From Flammulina velutipes (lineage: Eukaryota > Basidiomycota > Agaricomycetes > Agaricales > Physalacriaceae), in the NCBI GenBank assembly GCA_011800155.1, contig CM022377.1, positions 1,054,001-1,118,000 of the forward strand: a DNA stretch of 64,000 bases. Reading direction: 5' to 3'. The notes under the pieces are model-generated. The model was not told the DNA's origin. It worked only from the letters and a program-made list of their open reading frames with translations, and did not search any database. This document shows, one piece after another, positions 21,503-34,237 of the stretch (position 1 is its first letter; every line of letters begins with the position of its first letter). Made by a program: the position numbers and the translations under genes.

Positions 21503-22833
21503 ATGTTTGGATTAAAAGCTTCTACTGTATGATTCACTCGTAAACGCTATTTCATGCATTCATGCTGACCTTTGTTCAGATTCTTTCTCTACTTGCAGTC
21601 TTTCAAGCGTCGAGCGCCATTCCTTTTGGTCAGCTCACGAGCATGATGCCTCGCGACGTGGCCTACATCGGTGTCGATGAAGATCGCGGCGAGTATGTCG
21701 CGTACAACCTCGACGGAACCACCTACGGACGTTATGCCATTGATTCAAAAGGCGAATCTGTGTCCAAGCGCGCCGCAGGCAAATGCGCTAACCTTTCTAT
21801 TGATGAACTCAAGACCAGTACGTTGTTTTCTACCCACTCGTATTATCCTCAGTCTGACGCGTCGACTCCTTTATAGTTCCTGGTTGGAACGCCCTAAACC
21901 AGTATGCCGACAGCACTTGGGGCACGGGCAAGCGTGAGGTCGTAACGAACCCCGAAGAAGTAAGACCTTATGCTCTTTTTCGTGATACGGGTGCTCATGG
22001 TGTTATCTAGTATCTCGATAGTCCTGCCCAAGTATGTATTACCGACGAGGTTGTCAACCTCAACTTCCACGGTGAGCGCCGCACCCATTGCTAGGTGTCA
22101 CGGTCGAACTCATTCGTCTTTCAATGCTCCCAGAGGAACCCATCTGCCAAGAACACACCAGCAGCGTATCAGGCATTCTCATCGGCACCGAGGGTGAGGT
22201 TTCCATTGAGGTTGAGCAAGGCTTCAACACTGCTACTTCCTACACCGTCACCAGTAAGCGCGGGGGACCTCTGTTTTTGATCCACATCTCAAATTGCATT
22301 CTAATAGGTGCATCTACCATCGGTGTCTCGTCTACCCTCAGTGTCTCTATGGGCATACCAGCAGTTGCGGATGTCAGTGCAGAGCTGACGGTAAACACTG
22401 AAATCACCGATGAAGTGTCTTCAACGTATGCTACTCACAGTCTATTCCCCGTTAACTCGCTAATCAGATCGCTTCAGTTTCGAGGTCTCCTACAACGATA
22501 TCAGCAGGGTCTCGCTGACTATCACTGCTGCTGAAGGAGAAAAATGTACTGCTGAGGTGGGCATCACTTTCTTATAACAGCTGGGCATGCATGTTGATAG
22601 ATCTATGATAGACAACCGTAAAGACCTGCAACAGGCAAGCAACTGGAGAGGTCCGCTACCTCGCCAGTGGCTGGGTCTGGTTTAACTACCACAAGAGGAC
22701 TCAAGGCCACTACAAGTGGGCCGCCAGCATCGAAGGTGTCCTCACCAACCAAGATGACCGCTCCAGCTTCGCTGAATTTAAGGGAGCTATGTCTTCCGAC
22801 TCACGATCTAGCTACCAAGGAACTTGTGTTTAA
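21503..22833 (+). CDS. secreted beta-rich protein, possible aerolysin/ETX-MTX2-like fold
   Basis: Eight or so exons. Exon 1 (21503-21526) and exon 2 together give a signal peptide, MFGLKAST then ILSLLAVFQASSA. The mature chain has many alternating Ser/Thr/Val strands: GTEGEVSIEVEQGFNTATS, then STIGVSSTLSVSMGIPAV, then AELTVNTEITDE. It ends with a Cys-containing stretch (TVKTCNRQATG) and a conserved tail VRYLASGWVWFNYH and DDRSSFAEFKG. The strand pairs around a GIP motif resemble the insertion region of aerolysin-like pore formers, but the family is not proven. One junction (about 22073-22095) needs a 23-nt intron to keep frame. A 5'-truncated duplicate lies at 1076-2061. Confidence 0.65.
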
Positions 22834-23100
22834 GCCTTAATGTATAATTCTAGATCTGTGTACAATCTATTTAATAGGTAGAATGGATATTAAAATTTTC
22901 AATCGTTATCATGCGCCACATTCAAAAGATATTCTTTCGGCCTACATCCCTACTGTACATTATTTGCTTCATTAAACCCCGCTACGCAACTGGGGTTCGT
23001 GGTGTTAGGGCTCACGTCCACCGTATGCTAGACTGATTCGGAATATCGTCCAAACTGAATAGAATCATAAGTGAGGAAAAGAAACAATCATAACCGACAC

Positions 23101-25234
23101 TTACTCAAACTCTAAGCAGTCTCCAACCCTTTTAGCCCAAAGGTGTAGTTGCTGCCCCTGCACTCCCTTGCTCCTCACCAATCGAACATATTTAGCGTAA
23201 CCTTGAGGATGGAACGGTATCTGATACGGCCATCCCCTCTCTTTAGCCATAGGTGGGTCCCCAGGCGAAGTACGCGCTAATATGCTCCTCCTACGGTCCC
23301 AAAACATGATGGTCTGCCCACGATAACGGCCACCCATATGGCTGTATGTGATGGGCATCTGCGTTAAGACAAGGAAGCGTTCGTTGCCGTACTCATTCCG
23401 AGGGCAATCCATCGTAGCACAAGAGCCGCTGTACTTGATCGCTTCCTGCTCTATTGCGAAGCCGCTTTCGGGGATGAATTGAACGTATGTTCGGATAGAA
23501 GCATATAGCTTTTCTGGAGAGAAGCTCTCGGGATTGGAAAGAAGACGCTTTGAAACTCTGCAGTTCTCCTGGAGGTATTCATGAAATCGTGGTATGCTTT
23601 GACTCGTGGGGTGTTTCGTACCTTGTGCGAAGGCCAATCACCTTTGTTGCAATCTGCGCTGCAATAAAACTGGAAGATATCAGGGTCAACGTCGAGGAAA
23701 GTTTTTCGGTTAATATGTGCTTACCACAGACTTGCAGCTAAGGAAGCGATGAGCGAAATACATTTTATATACGATTGCTTGACTTACGCAGCGCATTGCA
23801 TCCGTGCATCAGGTTTTTTGCAGGCATTGCAGACAGTACCCAGTATCTTGATAGGTATCCCGGTTTCAATCTCCTCCAAAGCTCTGGAGCGGGTGAGACA
23901 AATATCCAGGTCGAAGGATATGTATTCACCTCCAACGTAATCGGAGGCATGGGACGAAGAAGCTGATATTCGTTTCTTTCACCACGTCACGCGACAATCC
24001 ACTCCAGTGGGACTGCAACTCTTCGACGTACGCAGGATCGATGAGTCCCGAGTTGAAAGAGAGGAGTCTAGCGAACATTCGTAGGTGAGGTTCCGCGACT
24101 TCATTGCCCGACTGCAGGTACCACTGAAGTTTTGCCCGCAGTTTTTTTGGAGATAGGTTGGGCATCCGTCCTTTCAGCCTCTTCTCGAGGAAAAGCATGA
24201 ATTGAGATCCTTCCTAAGTTCGTCAAGTTAGTTCTCACGCACTTTACTCCGCCCTGATGGTAGGACTTACCTTTGGCCGGCCCTCCATGTAGCTGTATCG
24301 CACGACGACCAGAGGCATCTTCGGAGTCTGTAACATGGGAACTAATGGATCTTGACGAGATATGAAAGGGCGGTCACTAAGAAGAGAACATGGACATACC
24401 TTTTGGTGAATGTCCAAACTTTATTTCTTGGTTCTCTTTCATTTGCTCCAAAAGCTAGGAAGATATAGTTATAATTAAGAGGGATCACATTAAATAGCCG
24501 TGCTCACTTTTGGCCCGGGTTCGGGCCATTTTACTTGCTTGACCTCGAGTATTTCCAAGAGGAGAATGCACGATGACTTGGGGTCGTCGACGAAGAGGGT
24601 TGCGAATGGGGTATCGATACCACCTTGTAAATTCCTTTAGCACCTGGCACTAGTAGTGAGAAAAAAGGAGAACGTTCGTACCTTCACGCGTAATGTCCAT
24701 GGCGACCTTCTGCATGCTTGTCTTGGAGCCTATCCAAGCACCACTCTCATCTCTTGCAGTGTTGAGACCAACACCGTTCATGTTCTCCATCTGCGTGAAC
24801 GCCGACGTCGAAAAATGACGAAAGACATAAGAGTCGAGACGGGCGGCGTCTTTGAACCCGTCCATTCGCATAGCCCCAAGACCGTACTGCTTAAGCTCAG
24901 GATGAGATGCCTTCCAGCCGGGCCATGCGGAAAGAGCATCGAGTTTGAGTTTTGGCGACGGGCCAAAGGACTTGCCAGAAAAATAGTTATCAAGTCGCTG
25001 GGAGTCCCAGAGAGCGTGTTTTAGGCGGTTGATAATGTCCTCGTCGGTGGGACGCGTCGCAGAGAAATTTTTAGCGTCCATCAAGCGAAGCCAGAGCGCT
25101 GCGTCGCGTGGGGTAACAGAGTCAAAGGCGCCGTCGTCCTTGTCAGGATCGGCAATTCGCATCTGCTTCGCCAATTCAGCGACTTTCTCGTCGCTCACAT
25201 AGGCAAAGCCATCTTCAGCAGATATCGCAGACAT
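23101..25234 (-). CDS. MYND zinc-finger protein
   Basis: At least eight exons. Exon 1 (25234-24650) encodes an unrecognised helical domain with LWLRLMDAKNFSATRPTDEDI. The following exons continue through DTPFATLFVDDPKSS and WYLQSGNEVAEPHL. A MYND finger is assembled from three exons: VCNACKKPDARMQCAA, a 13-nt micro-exon (23725-23737) giving CKSV, then FYCSADCNKGDWPSHKENC. The Cys/His spacing of the MYND family is complete only after splicing. The last exon (about 23583-23101) has RYRGQTIMFWD and ends KRVGDCLEFE. MYND fingers bind Pro-rich partners. The surrounding domain is not recognised. A fragment of the last exon survives at 2218-2500. Confidence 0.75.
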
Positions 25235-25544
25235 CGTGGGTGTTTACAGTCCTTTATGCTTTTTTGACAACACGACCGTTGTCCGGAAGGAAATGTGAAA
25301 GGGTCGTGGTATCATTTCGGAATATTCCGATGTCTCTTCAAGATGAACCACCATCTCACTCAGAGTCCGTCGATCTTTCGACATGACTGGAGGCGCGATT
25401 CATTCTGGTCGACGGCATTTAGACTTCCCAACAAGCCTAATTTCTATTCTGATTCAATTTAAGCTTAAGCTCGGCCCGTGGATCCGGTAGGGATGCTTTC
25501 AAGATCCGTAGACCTTGCTTGGCCCTTCTCTATGGACAGCAACC
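25235..25544. promoter_or_regulatory. divergent intergenic region
   Basis: 310 bases between the start of the MYND gene (reverse) and the MFS gene (forward), so it must hold both promoters. No clear TATA or repeat was recognised. Confidence 0.4.
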
Positions 25545-27445
25545 ATGTCGATCCATCCCAGAATACGACAGATGGACACAGTGCTACCTGCCGAAGCTAT
25601 GTTGGCCAAGTCCTCGCCACACGTCGTCGATGAAAAGATTGATGAAGAGTATGCTTCCGCGCCGGAATGGACGTTCCCAGATGGTGGCTTGAGAGCTTGG
25701 TCTATCGTACTAGGCTGCTTCCTCTTCACATGTACTTGCATGTATGTGGAACCGGTCAAACCCCGGCGCCAACTGACCGACCACAGGGGATTTTCTCTCG
25801 TCTGGGGGGCTCTGCAAGACTACTACCATACCCACATGTTTCCGGATGCTAGCCTTAGCACCATCAGTCTCGTGGGTGGTGTCCAAAATTTTGTACGCCG
25901 TTCAAAAGTCCATTTATTGCTTGACTTACTCTCCCCCAGACTATGGGCGTTTCGTCGTACCTTGCCGGCGGCATTGGTGATAGATAGTACGTCTTCATAG
26001 ACCGCTCATAACCGTGTACTGACCTTCACTCAGTGGATACAAGGTCTGAGATTTCTTCAATCTCTGTCTTTTGACACTGACACATAAGTCAGAGGATGAT
26101 TGCGCTCAGCAGTGTTCTTGCTTACCTTTCGCTGCTGGCGTCCGCGTTCTCCACCAAGCTATACCATGTCTTCCTATTCCAAGGCGTATTTCTAGGTATG
26201 TCTCAAGGAATCGGCATGCCATTGTACATGTCGCTTCCCTCCCAATGGTTTCTCGAGAAAAGAGGTCTTGCGACTGGCCTTGCTGTCAGCGGTTCGGGAT
26301 TCGGAGCGGCCATCGGCTCGTTGATAGTTCGACAACTGTAAGAGCTTCATCGTCCCTCCGCTTCCCTGTTGCTTATCCACGTTCATGAAAAGATTGACGA
26401 AAATCGGCTTCCGGAAAGCGATGCTGGTTTATAGCTCAATGCATGGATTTGTGTGGCTCGTGGCGCTATGCCTCATCAAAGAACGTCGACCCCCTCGACC
26501 TGAAGGGGCGTCTCGAAGCAAACGCCGCTGGCTACCGGAACATGTCAATGGGCAATTATATAGTGTCGCTGCCTCGATCTTCTTCGGATTGTTCGGATAC
26601 CTGGTACAGCGCATTTCGCCGAGAATGTATTACATGACGACTTACACGGCTCCCAGTCGCCATTTTACTATAGCACAACATATGTAAAAGAGTTCGTGCC
26701 CTCTTTGAACGAAGACTCTTTACTGGTAGTGGGACCTCTGGTGGTGATGAACTTCTGTGGTATGTACTCTTTCACTCCCTTTCCCATCCAACCCATACTC
26801 ATACTTGTTTATCATCTCAGCTGGGATCGGACGCGTAAGCTGGCAATCATATTTTTCTGCGCTTGCAATAGCGTCCCGTTCTCTCAACTAACTATATGCC
26901 CCTTTGTTTGGACATACAACAACTTTTTAGATATCTGCTGGGACTCTCGCAGACCTTTTTGGACCCATCAACGTCTTCTTCTCCTCGTTCTTCTTCGGAG
27001 GTCTTTTTCAGATCGTGGTGTGGCCATTTTGCAAAAGCTATGCCGCGGTTATGGTGTACTCCATCCTGAACGGGCTCGTCGGTTGCGTGTTCATTAGCTT
27101 GATCCCTGTTGTTTGCGCCGAACTCTTTGGGCTGGAGGGCTTGTCGACTGTCACCGGCTTTATGATACTAATGAACGGTCCTGGTACGTTCTAACTTCCT
27201 GTCCAAACTAACACATAGCTCATTCAGGTTCCAGGTCAACTGGCAGGAGGATCCATCTCTGGGCTTATCCTGAAAGCTTCCAATCGTCAGTGGTGGGCGC
27301 TGTCTCTATATTCCGGTGGAATCATGATGTTTGGTGCCTTTTGTATTCTTTACGGTGATTTCAAAGTATCCTCCGACATGATTTGGACTGACAGGCTTCT
27401 TCAGCACGATTCTCCAAAGAGCGCAGGATTTGGGCACGAGTATAG
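25545..27445 (+). CDS. MFS monocarboxylate-type transporter
   Basis: Multi-exon gene with about 8 introns, product about 450 residues. The N-terminus is cytosolic and acidic (DEKIDEEYASAPEW), then PDGGLRAWSIVLGCF, the PDGG(W/L) entry typical of fungal monocarboxylate-transporter-like MFS proteins. Other landmarks are FSLVWGALQDYY, QGIGMPLYMSLPSQWF, RGLATGLAVSGSGFGAAIGS, SAGTLADLFGP and VVCAELFGLEGLSTVTGF, all in the usual order, with 12 hydrophobic segments. The stop at 27443-27445 follows RIWARV. The likely role is uptake or efflux of small carboxylates or related metabolites at the plasma membrane; the substrate is unknown. A fragmentary copy is at 4200-4720. Confidence 0.85.
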
Positions 27446-27527
27446 ACTATAGACTTAGCGGTCCTGGATCGCGGTGAGTGGAAATGCCTTACCATAGTAT
27501 CCGTATGGTATAATACTACTTGAAACA

Positions 27528-28122
27528 GAATATGATCACCGAGTAGTTTGCGCATTAAAGCTTGCCAGTGAGTAGATCCAAGGTTATATTTAGGTCCAAG
27601 GTCATCCAGTTCGCCTCGCGGTGTGCACGCTTGTACGCATCGCGTGCTACGACACCCAAGAACTCTCGAGTGTCTTCTTCCTCGGAGAGAGGCGCAAGGC
27701 CGTCCATCTCTCGAGCAACTTGGCGAGGAACGATGGATTGCAGAGATGAGAAAAGTCGGTCCGCATAGATAAGTTGTTCGGGCGATAGCGAAAGCTTTGA
27801 AGCCAGGAGGAAAGTCATGGTCATGGGAGTATCAAGATGAAGCGCTGAAGCAATTGACTGCCCCGTGGGATCCTGAACCAGACAGAAAGTGATCCAGTTG
27901 AGTAACAGGGCGAGTTTCCCACTGGAATCCTCTATCATGGGTTGTTGTGGAAGGCTGTATCCATTGTTGTGGCCTAGGTTTACCATTACCCCACCAGTTT
28001 GCAAGCTTAAGGGTGCTACAAGCAATCAAGGTGTATATTGACAGGTCCGTCATCGTTTCGACAGACTATAGATGCTTTCAAAATAGAGAAACAAACAAAG
28101 GATATACTCACAGCTTCGCTCA
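27528..28122 (-). pseudogene. truncated deaminase-like gene copy
   Basis: On the reverse strand this repeats the first 110 residues of the gene at 2783-4075 with high identity (KLALLLNWITFCLVQDPTGQS, VAREMDGLAPLS). An indel after AHREA then shifts the frame to a stop at 27555. Past about 27528 the match ends and the 3' end of the MFS gene follows, so the domain with the deaminase-like motifs is gone. The putative first mini-exon has its ATG at 28122. It is convergent with the MFS gene. Confidence 0.75.
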
Positions 28123-28215
28123 TGTTCGACCTTCAGTGCTTACCGTAGGCGGGAGGGCCAAGGACTCAGTACTCAGTGGCCATCGGCAGCGAAATAAATA
28201 AAAAGATGTAGGCGG

Positions 28216-28633
28216 TAGGGTAGCGGAAATTAGTCCCAAGACCTATTTTACTGTGATTTACATGGAGGTCCCGGTGAGGCCGTTGTAATTTACGGTAAAT
28301 GGTAAATGGTCACGTGGCTATATTTTGGCCCATTTTGTGCGCCACTAAGCCCAAAATTTTACTGCTCATTCGCAACGAGCTTGAATTATATATGCCATAG
28401 ATAGCAATGTCAGTGGTATTATTGAGCTCGAATTATGTGAGTGTGTGCTTGGACCACTGAAATAAGGCCGTGGCCTTGCAGGCCATATATTAAGGGGCGC
28501 GCCACACAGTGGCTGTTATTTACATGCAAAATTTTTGGGCCCAAGTCAGGTGATCTTTTACAAGTAAATTACACTGTAAATTACGGTAAAATGGGGTGTC
28601 TGTAAAGAACAACCCATTTTTTCCGCTACCCTA
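28216..28633. mobile_element. hAT-type MITE, 418 bp
   Basis: Perfect 14-bp terminal inverted repeats, TAGGGTAGCGGAAA on the left (28216-28229) and its reverse complement at 28620-28633. They are bounded by a perfect 8-bp target-site duplication GTAGGCGG (28208-28215 and 28634-28641). An 8-bp duplication and a T/CAGGG terminus are hallmarks of the hAT superfamily. The interior has no open frame of note, is AT-rich, and carries repeated TTTACGGTAAAT/AATTTACGG-type words near both ends that may be transposase subterminal motifs. It lies 94 bases upstream of the ATG of the truncated deaminase-like copy. The perfect ends suggest recent movement by an element encoded elsewhere. Confidence 0.9.
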
Positions 28634-28641
28634 GTAGGCGG

Positions 28642-29029
28642 GAAACAATCAAAGAGACCGGCACTCGGATCGCTTCCTCCGAACTTTTACACCACCATCT
28701 ACCACCATGCATCACAAAACTAATACTGCGTAGACAAGCAGACTTCAACCTACTTCATGACAGGAAATATGATTTCCCTCGCTCAATAAACTGGTAAGCA
28801 AATTAGACCTCATTGACCCCCTGTTGTGTTCGGACGTCGACGTCGTACGTTAGGTATTCATGTAGTCTGTTCTCTGTTCCTGCCACGGTGGCATCGCTAT
28901 ACGTCGACCCGTCCCTGCTTGCCTTACACGCTTTGCCCCTTTCAGAGTATTCATTGTACTTGCCATCCAGGGTTAATCGATAATCAACTAGTACGGACCA
29001 GTGGCACCGCCTTTTTTTAAGCAACAGCG
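28642..29029. other. displaced upstream block and NLR promoter
   Basis: 28650-28680 holds a GACCGGCACTCGG stretch that continues the deaminase-family upstream block interrupted by the MITE. From about 28820 the sequence matches the reverse strand of 55740-55910, the promoter of the second NLR copy, marking the outer edge of the inverted duplication. Confidence 0.6.
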
Positions 29030-32000
29030 ATGAAGATATCCTCAACGAAAAAGAAGAAAGGCGTTTTCACCAACTGGCTCTCGCGCAACAAGCGCAATGG
29101 AAAGGCTACTACTCCTCCTGCAACCCCCACGCCGTACGTATTCCTTTTGTATTGAGAGCCTTCACTCATCAAACCTCAGTCCCGCCCCGAACATTGTGAC
29201 GGCTAGTGGAAGGACCAAGTCCCCTCCAACGAGCAAGTCTATGAAGGATCTTAATGTCTCTGTCGGCTTTAATGGTGTACATGAGTTCCTCAAGGTCGTC
29301 AAAGAATCATCGGATGTCTTCACACCTCTCAAGTCAGTTGCTGGCGGACTCGTCGCGTGTATTGACGTGTACAAGGTGAACATATTTAGCGAATCTTCTG
29401 AAGTAAGCGCTAATAAACCGAAGAGGACCTCTGGAAACTACGAAGAGATGGAACGGCTCTTGGCGAATATCGACCGCCTTTCATTGCTTGCGGCTGCGAG
29501 GCTAAGACGTTGCGAAACCAAAGCGACACGTCAACGGATCGATAATTTGGCCCGGTGCGACTGTCTTTCTTCCTTCCCGCCACTATCCTTATAAGGATTC
29601 AGAGCTTTGGATACCGAGCATAAGAAGATAGATGCTATGATGGAACGCGGAACATTGGCTAGATTGGCACATAATACGCAGGATGAAGATGACCTCGTCA
29701 CATCGTGCAGGTTAATCAAGGAGGCACTCGATGAATTCCAAGTACCCAATTTTCAGCATTGCTGTTGTGATTCACTGAACGTCTTTGTTCCAGCTCGAGC
29801 TAGGAATGGCAGTTGAACAGGATACCCGTGACATCCTCAAGGTACATACACTCTTTCTACCACTGCAAAATTGCTGATCCGAACAACTCTTCAGAATATC
29901 GTATTCCAAAGCCTTCGCCGCTCTGAATCAGCAGCATTTACCGCTGCTATCAACACCAATACCGTGACGCGTGGTCCTTGTACACAGGGAACGCGAGTTG
30001 GTATCGTCGACGAGATCTTTGACTGGGCCGTCAGCGACAATGCCGGTACCGCTCCTGTTTATTGGCTTAACGGACTCGCAGGTACTGGCAAGACGACCAT
30101 AGCGTACACGATCTGCCAACGTCTGGAGGCCGCCAACATACCCTTCGTTTCATTCTTTTGCTCGCGCCAATTGGACTGCAGAGACACTACACTCCTCATC
30201 CCGACGATCTGCCGTGATCTCGCGGAACTCTTCCAGTCTTACGCTGAAGAAGTTATGCCAATCCTCGAAACAGACTCGAAACTCGCACACGCGATTCTTC
30301 CAGTACAGATGAACAAACTGCTGGCACCGCCGTGGAGGGACTCGCTACGTCAGCGGGACGGTCTTCGTGTACCTGTTGTCATCATTGATGCGCTAGATGA
30401 GAGCAACTTGGGGAGCGAGTTCCTCCAAGAGCTTTTTCAGGTCGTGCACAATGGGGCACTGCCTGGTATCAAATTCCTTGTATCCAGCCGTCCCGACCCG
30501 GATGTCGTCAAACTTTGCGAGTCCTTTCCGCCTGGCGCTGTTTGTCATCTCCACGATGTAGCCACAAAAGAGGTTGGAGAGGATATCTCAAAGTTCCTGG
30601 AAGAGAAGCTCCCAAATCTACGAGGGAAAGCCGAGCTCGGAATACTCTCACAACAATCTGGCGGACTGTTCATCTACGCTGCAACCATTGTGCGGTTTCT
30701 ATCCCCACGGACTCCGTTGTCGTCGCGAGAGCAGCTCAAACAGCTTCAAGGGATTTTGAACATCTGGCCAAATTCGAGCACGATGCGGGATGTTCTTCTT
30801 TTAGATCAGCTTTACCAGCAGATCTTGGCACATGCGTTCACGTTTGTCAATACCGACGTCCAACGGGAACGTATTCAAGTCCTCCATACGATCCTATGCG
30901 CAGAACATCCTATACCCCTTTCTGTCATTGCTGAGCTTGTCTCGGAAACTTGTGACGAAGAGACGGTCTCTAACATCGTCCATTCACTTCACGCGGCCAT
31001 TTACATCTCGACGAAGGACCAATGCGTCTATTGGTACCACCAGTCGTTCGCAGAGTTTGTCTTTAGTAGCGATAGGGCGAACTTCATTCTGCCCAAATCG
31101 CCGTCGTTCGGAAGGATTCCGCTCAACGTTCACTGTGACATGCCCATCAGCTCCGCCTTATTGGCTGCCAGTTGCTTCCGCATCATGCAAGGCTTACGAT
31201 TCAATATCTGTGAGCTGGAGTCCTCGTTCGTTTTGGATCGTGAAGTACCAGACCTCGAGGAACGTGCGCACAAGAAGATTAGCCAAGCCCTTCGGTATGC
31301 ATCTAAGCAGTGGGCAAGCCATCTTCACAGAGTCGCGTCTTCCTACATCGACAGCCTGTACGAAGACCTTCGTGATTTTCTTCTCAACCGATTTCTGTTT
31401 TGGATGGAAGCACTCAACTTGATTGGCGCAAAGTCTGTCTCTCACCAACAGGTCTGCCTTTTGCAGGAGTGGCTACAACAGGTGCGTATCTCAATTAACT
31501 GTCAGAGAATTATTTACTCAGTCAAGGGAAGGTGCCGTTCAAGGATCTCACGGACTATGTCGACGACGTGTCGCGATTTGTCGCACACTTTGCTTCCAGT
31601 CCCGCTTCATTCTCTTCCCCTCATCTATACATCTCGTCTTTGGCTACGTGGCCCCCTTCATCTCCCATTACGGAAACATGGCGCTCAAGGTTTTCGAATA
31701 TCCCGTTGTTCTTGCATCCCGAAGGTGTAGGTGCTCTGCCGTTGGTGAGCATTCTGGCCGACGTCTTGGAACCCAACATGTCTATTGTGTTGTCCGGAGA
31801 TGGCACCCGTGTTGCATTACAAGGACGAGACGGAGTATGGGTGTGGGATGCAACAACAGGAGAACTGTTGAGGCATTGGCAACTGGGCGGAATCATCGAC
31901 TACTACTATCCGCGCCAATCTCTTGCAATGTCATATCATGGCACGCGCGTAGTTTCTGGGTCGATTAATCACTGTGCGATAGCATGGGATGTGTCAACAG

Positions 32001-33706
32001 GCAAACGAGTATGGCAGTTGGATCATTGCCTCGAGAAGCAGTCAACGTTCTTGGCGGTGTCTCGTGATGGTACCCTACTCGTGTATGTGACCGATGTGCA
32101 ATCCCAGCGGAAATGGGAGGACGCAGTGGCAGAGGAACGAGAGCGGAGGCTTCGCAACTCTGTGGTACAATCTAGCAGCCTCACATACTTCGAGTCTGTG
32201 CCCGTTGAATGTTCCGTGAGGTTGTTGGATGCGAAAATGTGTGCCTACCTCAATCAGCGACCCATACACGATAAACTCGAACTATCCCATGACGGAATCA
32301 CCTTGGTGGCAGTGGTTGGGCTTAATCTGCTTGTGTGGAATGCTGCAGGTGAACAACTTCAGCTGGAAGGTCATACCAGCTTAATCGATTGTGTGGCTCT
32401 GTCTGGTGATGGCACTCGCGTTGCGTCTGGATCTTATGATCGCTCTGTGAGGATATGGGATTCGTTGACAGGAATGCAACTGCACCAGCTAGATGGTCAC
32501 AATCTTTCTACCTGTTTTGTAGGCCTCTCCCACGACGGCTTACGCATTGTCACGTTGGCCACCGACCGGTTTATACGAATTTGGGATGGAACTCCGAAGG
32601 AACACCCGAGGGAACTAGATGGCCATACTCGCAGTATATTGTCGGTTGGAATGTCTGACGATGTCACTCGCATTGTGTCGAGCTCAAGAGATCACACTGT
32701 TCAGTTATGGGATGGGACTTCAGGTCGACAGTTGATGACGCTGGACCATTCCGACACTCATAGTACCATCGAATCAGTGGTAATATCGCGCGACGGCACT
32801 CGCATTGCATCCATTTGCCGATTTTTTCTATGGGTTTGGGATGCAACGACAGGCGAAAAGCTGTGGCAACTCCACTCCGAGGAGGCCCTGGACATTCACT
32901 TCCTTTCCGTCGCCATATCTCAGGACCGTATCGTCTCCGGCGGCAAGCATGGCTCTGTCCGAGTGTGGGACACGGAGACTGGTAAACAATTGGCTGAGTT
33001 CGTCGGCCATATTGGTAGGGTCAATGCCGTGTCATTTTCTTCCACCGGAGCCTTTATCGTTTCTGGTTCAGACGATTGTTCTGTGCGGATGTGGGATGCT
33101 TCTTCGGGGGTAGAGCTGTTGTGTCTACTGTTGGGACGTCGTAGGATCTATCTTGTGGCGTTATCGCATGACGGTACCCGTATCGTGTCAAGTGATGACC
33201 ATGCATGCATACAACTGTGGGATGCGACGACAGGCGAACAGTTGTTGGTTTTGACCGGCCACACTGGGATCGTCCGTTCTGTGGCGATGTCGCACGACGG
33301 CAGTAGGATTGTTTCTGGGTCCAAAGACCAATCTGTGCGAATATGGGACGGAATTTCGGGTGTTCAGTTAAAGCAACTACATGGACATCTCGGCCCCGTT
33401 CAGTCTGTGGCGTTATCTGGCGACGGTAATACCGTCGTTTCTGGCAGTGATGACTGTTCTATCCGTGTTTGGGAGAACTTAACAACGGAATCTCCTTGGG
33501 TAATGGACGAGGATGGTTGGATTGTTTATGGATCGGACAAGTTCATGTGGTTGTCCCCGGATCTTAGGCACTTGTTCCTTTATCCTCATTGCAGCCTACT
33601 CATTTCCCGCCGTGGTTACACTACAGTGGATTTTACGCATAGTAAGATAGGTACTGATTGGTGCGCATGCTATACCCCACTGTATGTAAAAGTAACAAAA
33701 GTGTAA
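29030..33706 (+). CDS. NACHT-WD40 NLR-like protein (copy 1)
   Basis: Six or so exons encoding about 1400 residues. The N-terminus is basic (MKISSTKKKK), followed by a helical domain (GFNGVHEFLKVVKESSDVFTPL, then SVAGGLVACIDVYK) of the kind found before NACHT in agaric NLRs. The NACHT domain follows: Walker A GLAGTGKTTIA (near 30080), Walker B VVIIDALDES (near 30380), and SSRPDPDV. A helical winged region comes next, then about twelve WD40 blades (VWVWDATTG, VRIWDSLTG, IQLWDATTG) to the stop at 33706. NLRs of this build sense non-self or damage and trigger cell death; the blades would be the recognition part. It looks intact. A decayed inverted copy lies at 51330-55733. Confidence 0.85.
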
Positions 33707-34237
33707 CTCTTTTAAATTTGCTCAGCTTGTGGAAGTAAGCTTTCATTTGGTGCAACAGATTGCTAGTCGACCGAACAAACGTATCTGTCACCCCTGTTAC
33801 CTAACAATATGATATGGGCCCTGCGCATGCAACACCTGTAAGATGGTTTTTGGGGGAGTATACCTTGAAGTACCCAATTGTCTACTTGTCAAAGTTTGGC
33901 CCAGTTGTGAATGAATGGTCTCAATAATTATAATGCGAAAATATCGACTTCATTGAGCGATCCAGAATTTACAAAGCAATATAAGTCAAGTTATAGCATA
34001 GTCAATAATGCGAGAATGCGAGTCATTACCGCCCAATCATGCTATCAGAGATGACGGCTGCTCATCTGTAGGTATTAGTGCTGGTCGCGACTCAGAGGGA
34101 AAGCGTAGGAAACCATGCTAAGTTTCAGGACGCATTTTCGTTTCAGGACCACCTCTCACAAATAGCACGAGAGGCCCCTGCTCGATGCGATAGCAGGGAA
34201 AAGGCATTTTCGCTCGCTTGTTGACGAACTTTTGCAA
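33707..34237. other. intergenic
   Basis: 3' flank of the NLR. No gene supported. Similarity to the other cassette copy is not evident here but resumes at about 34200. Confidence 0.4.
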
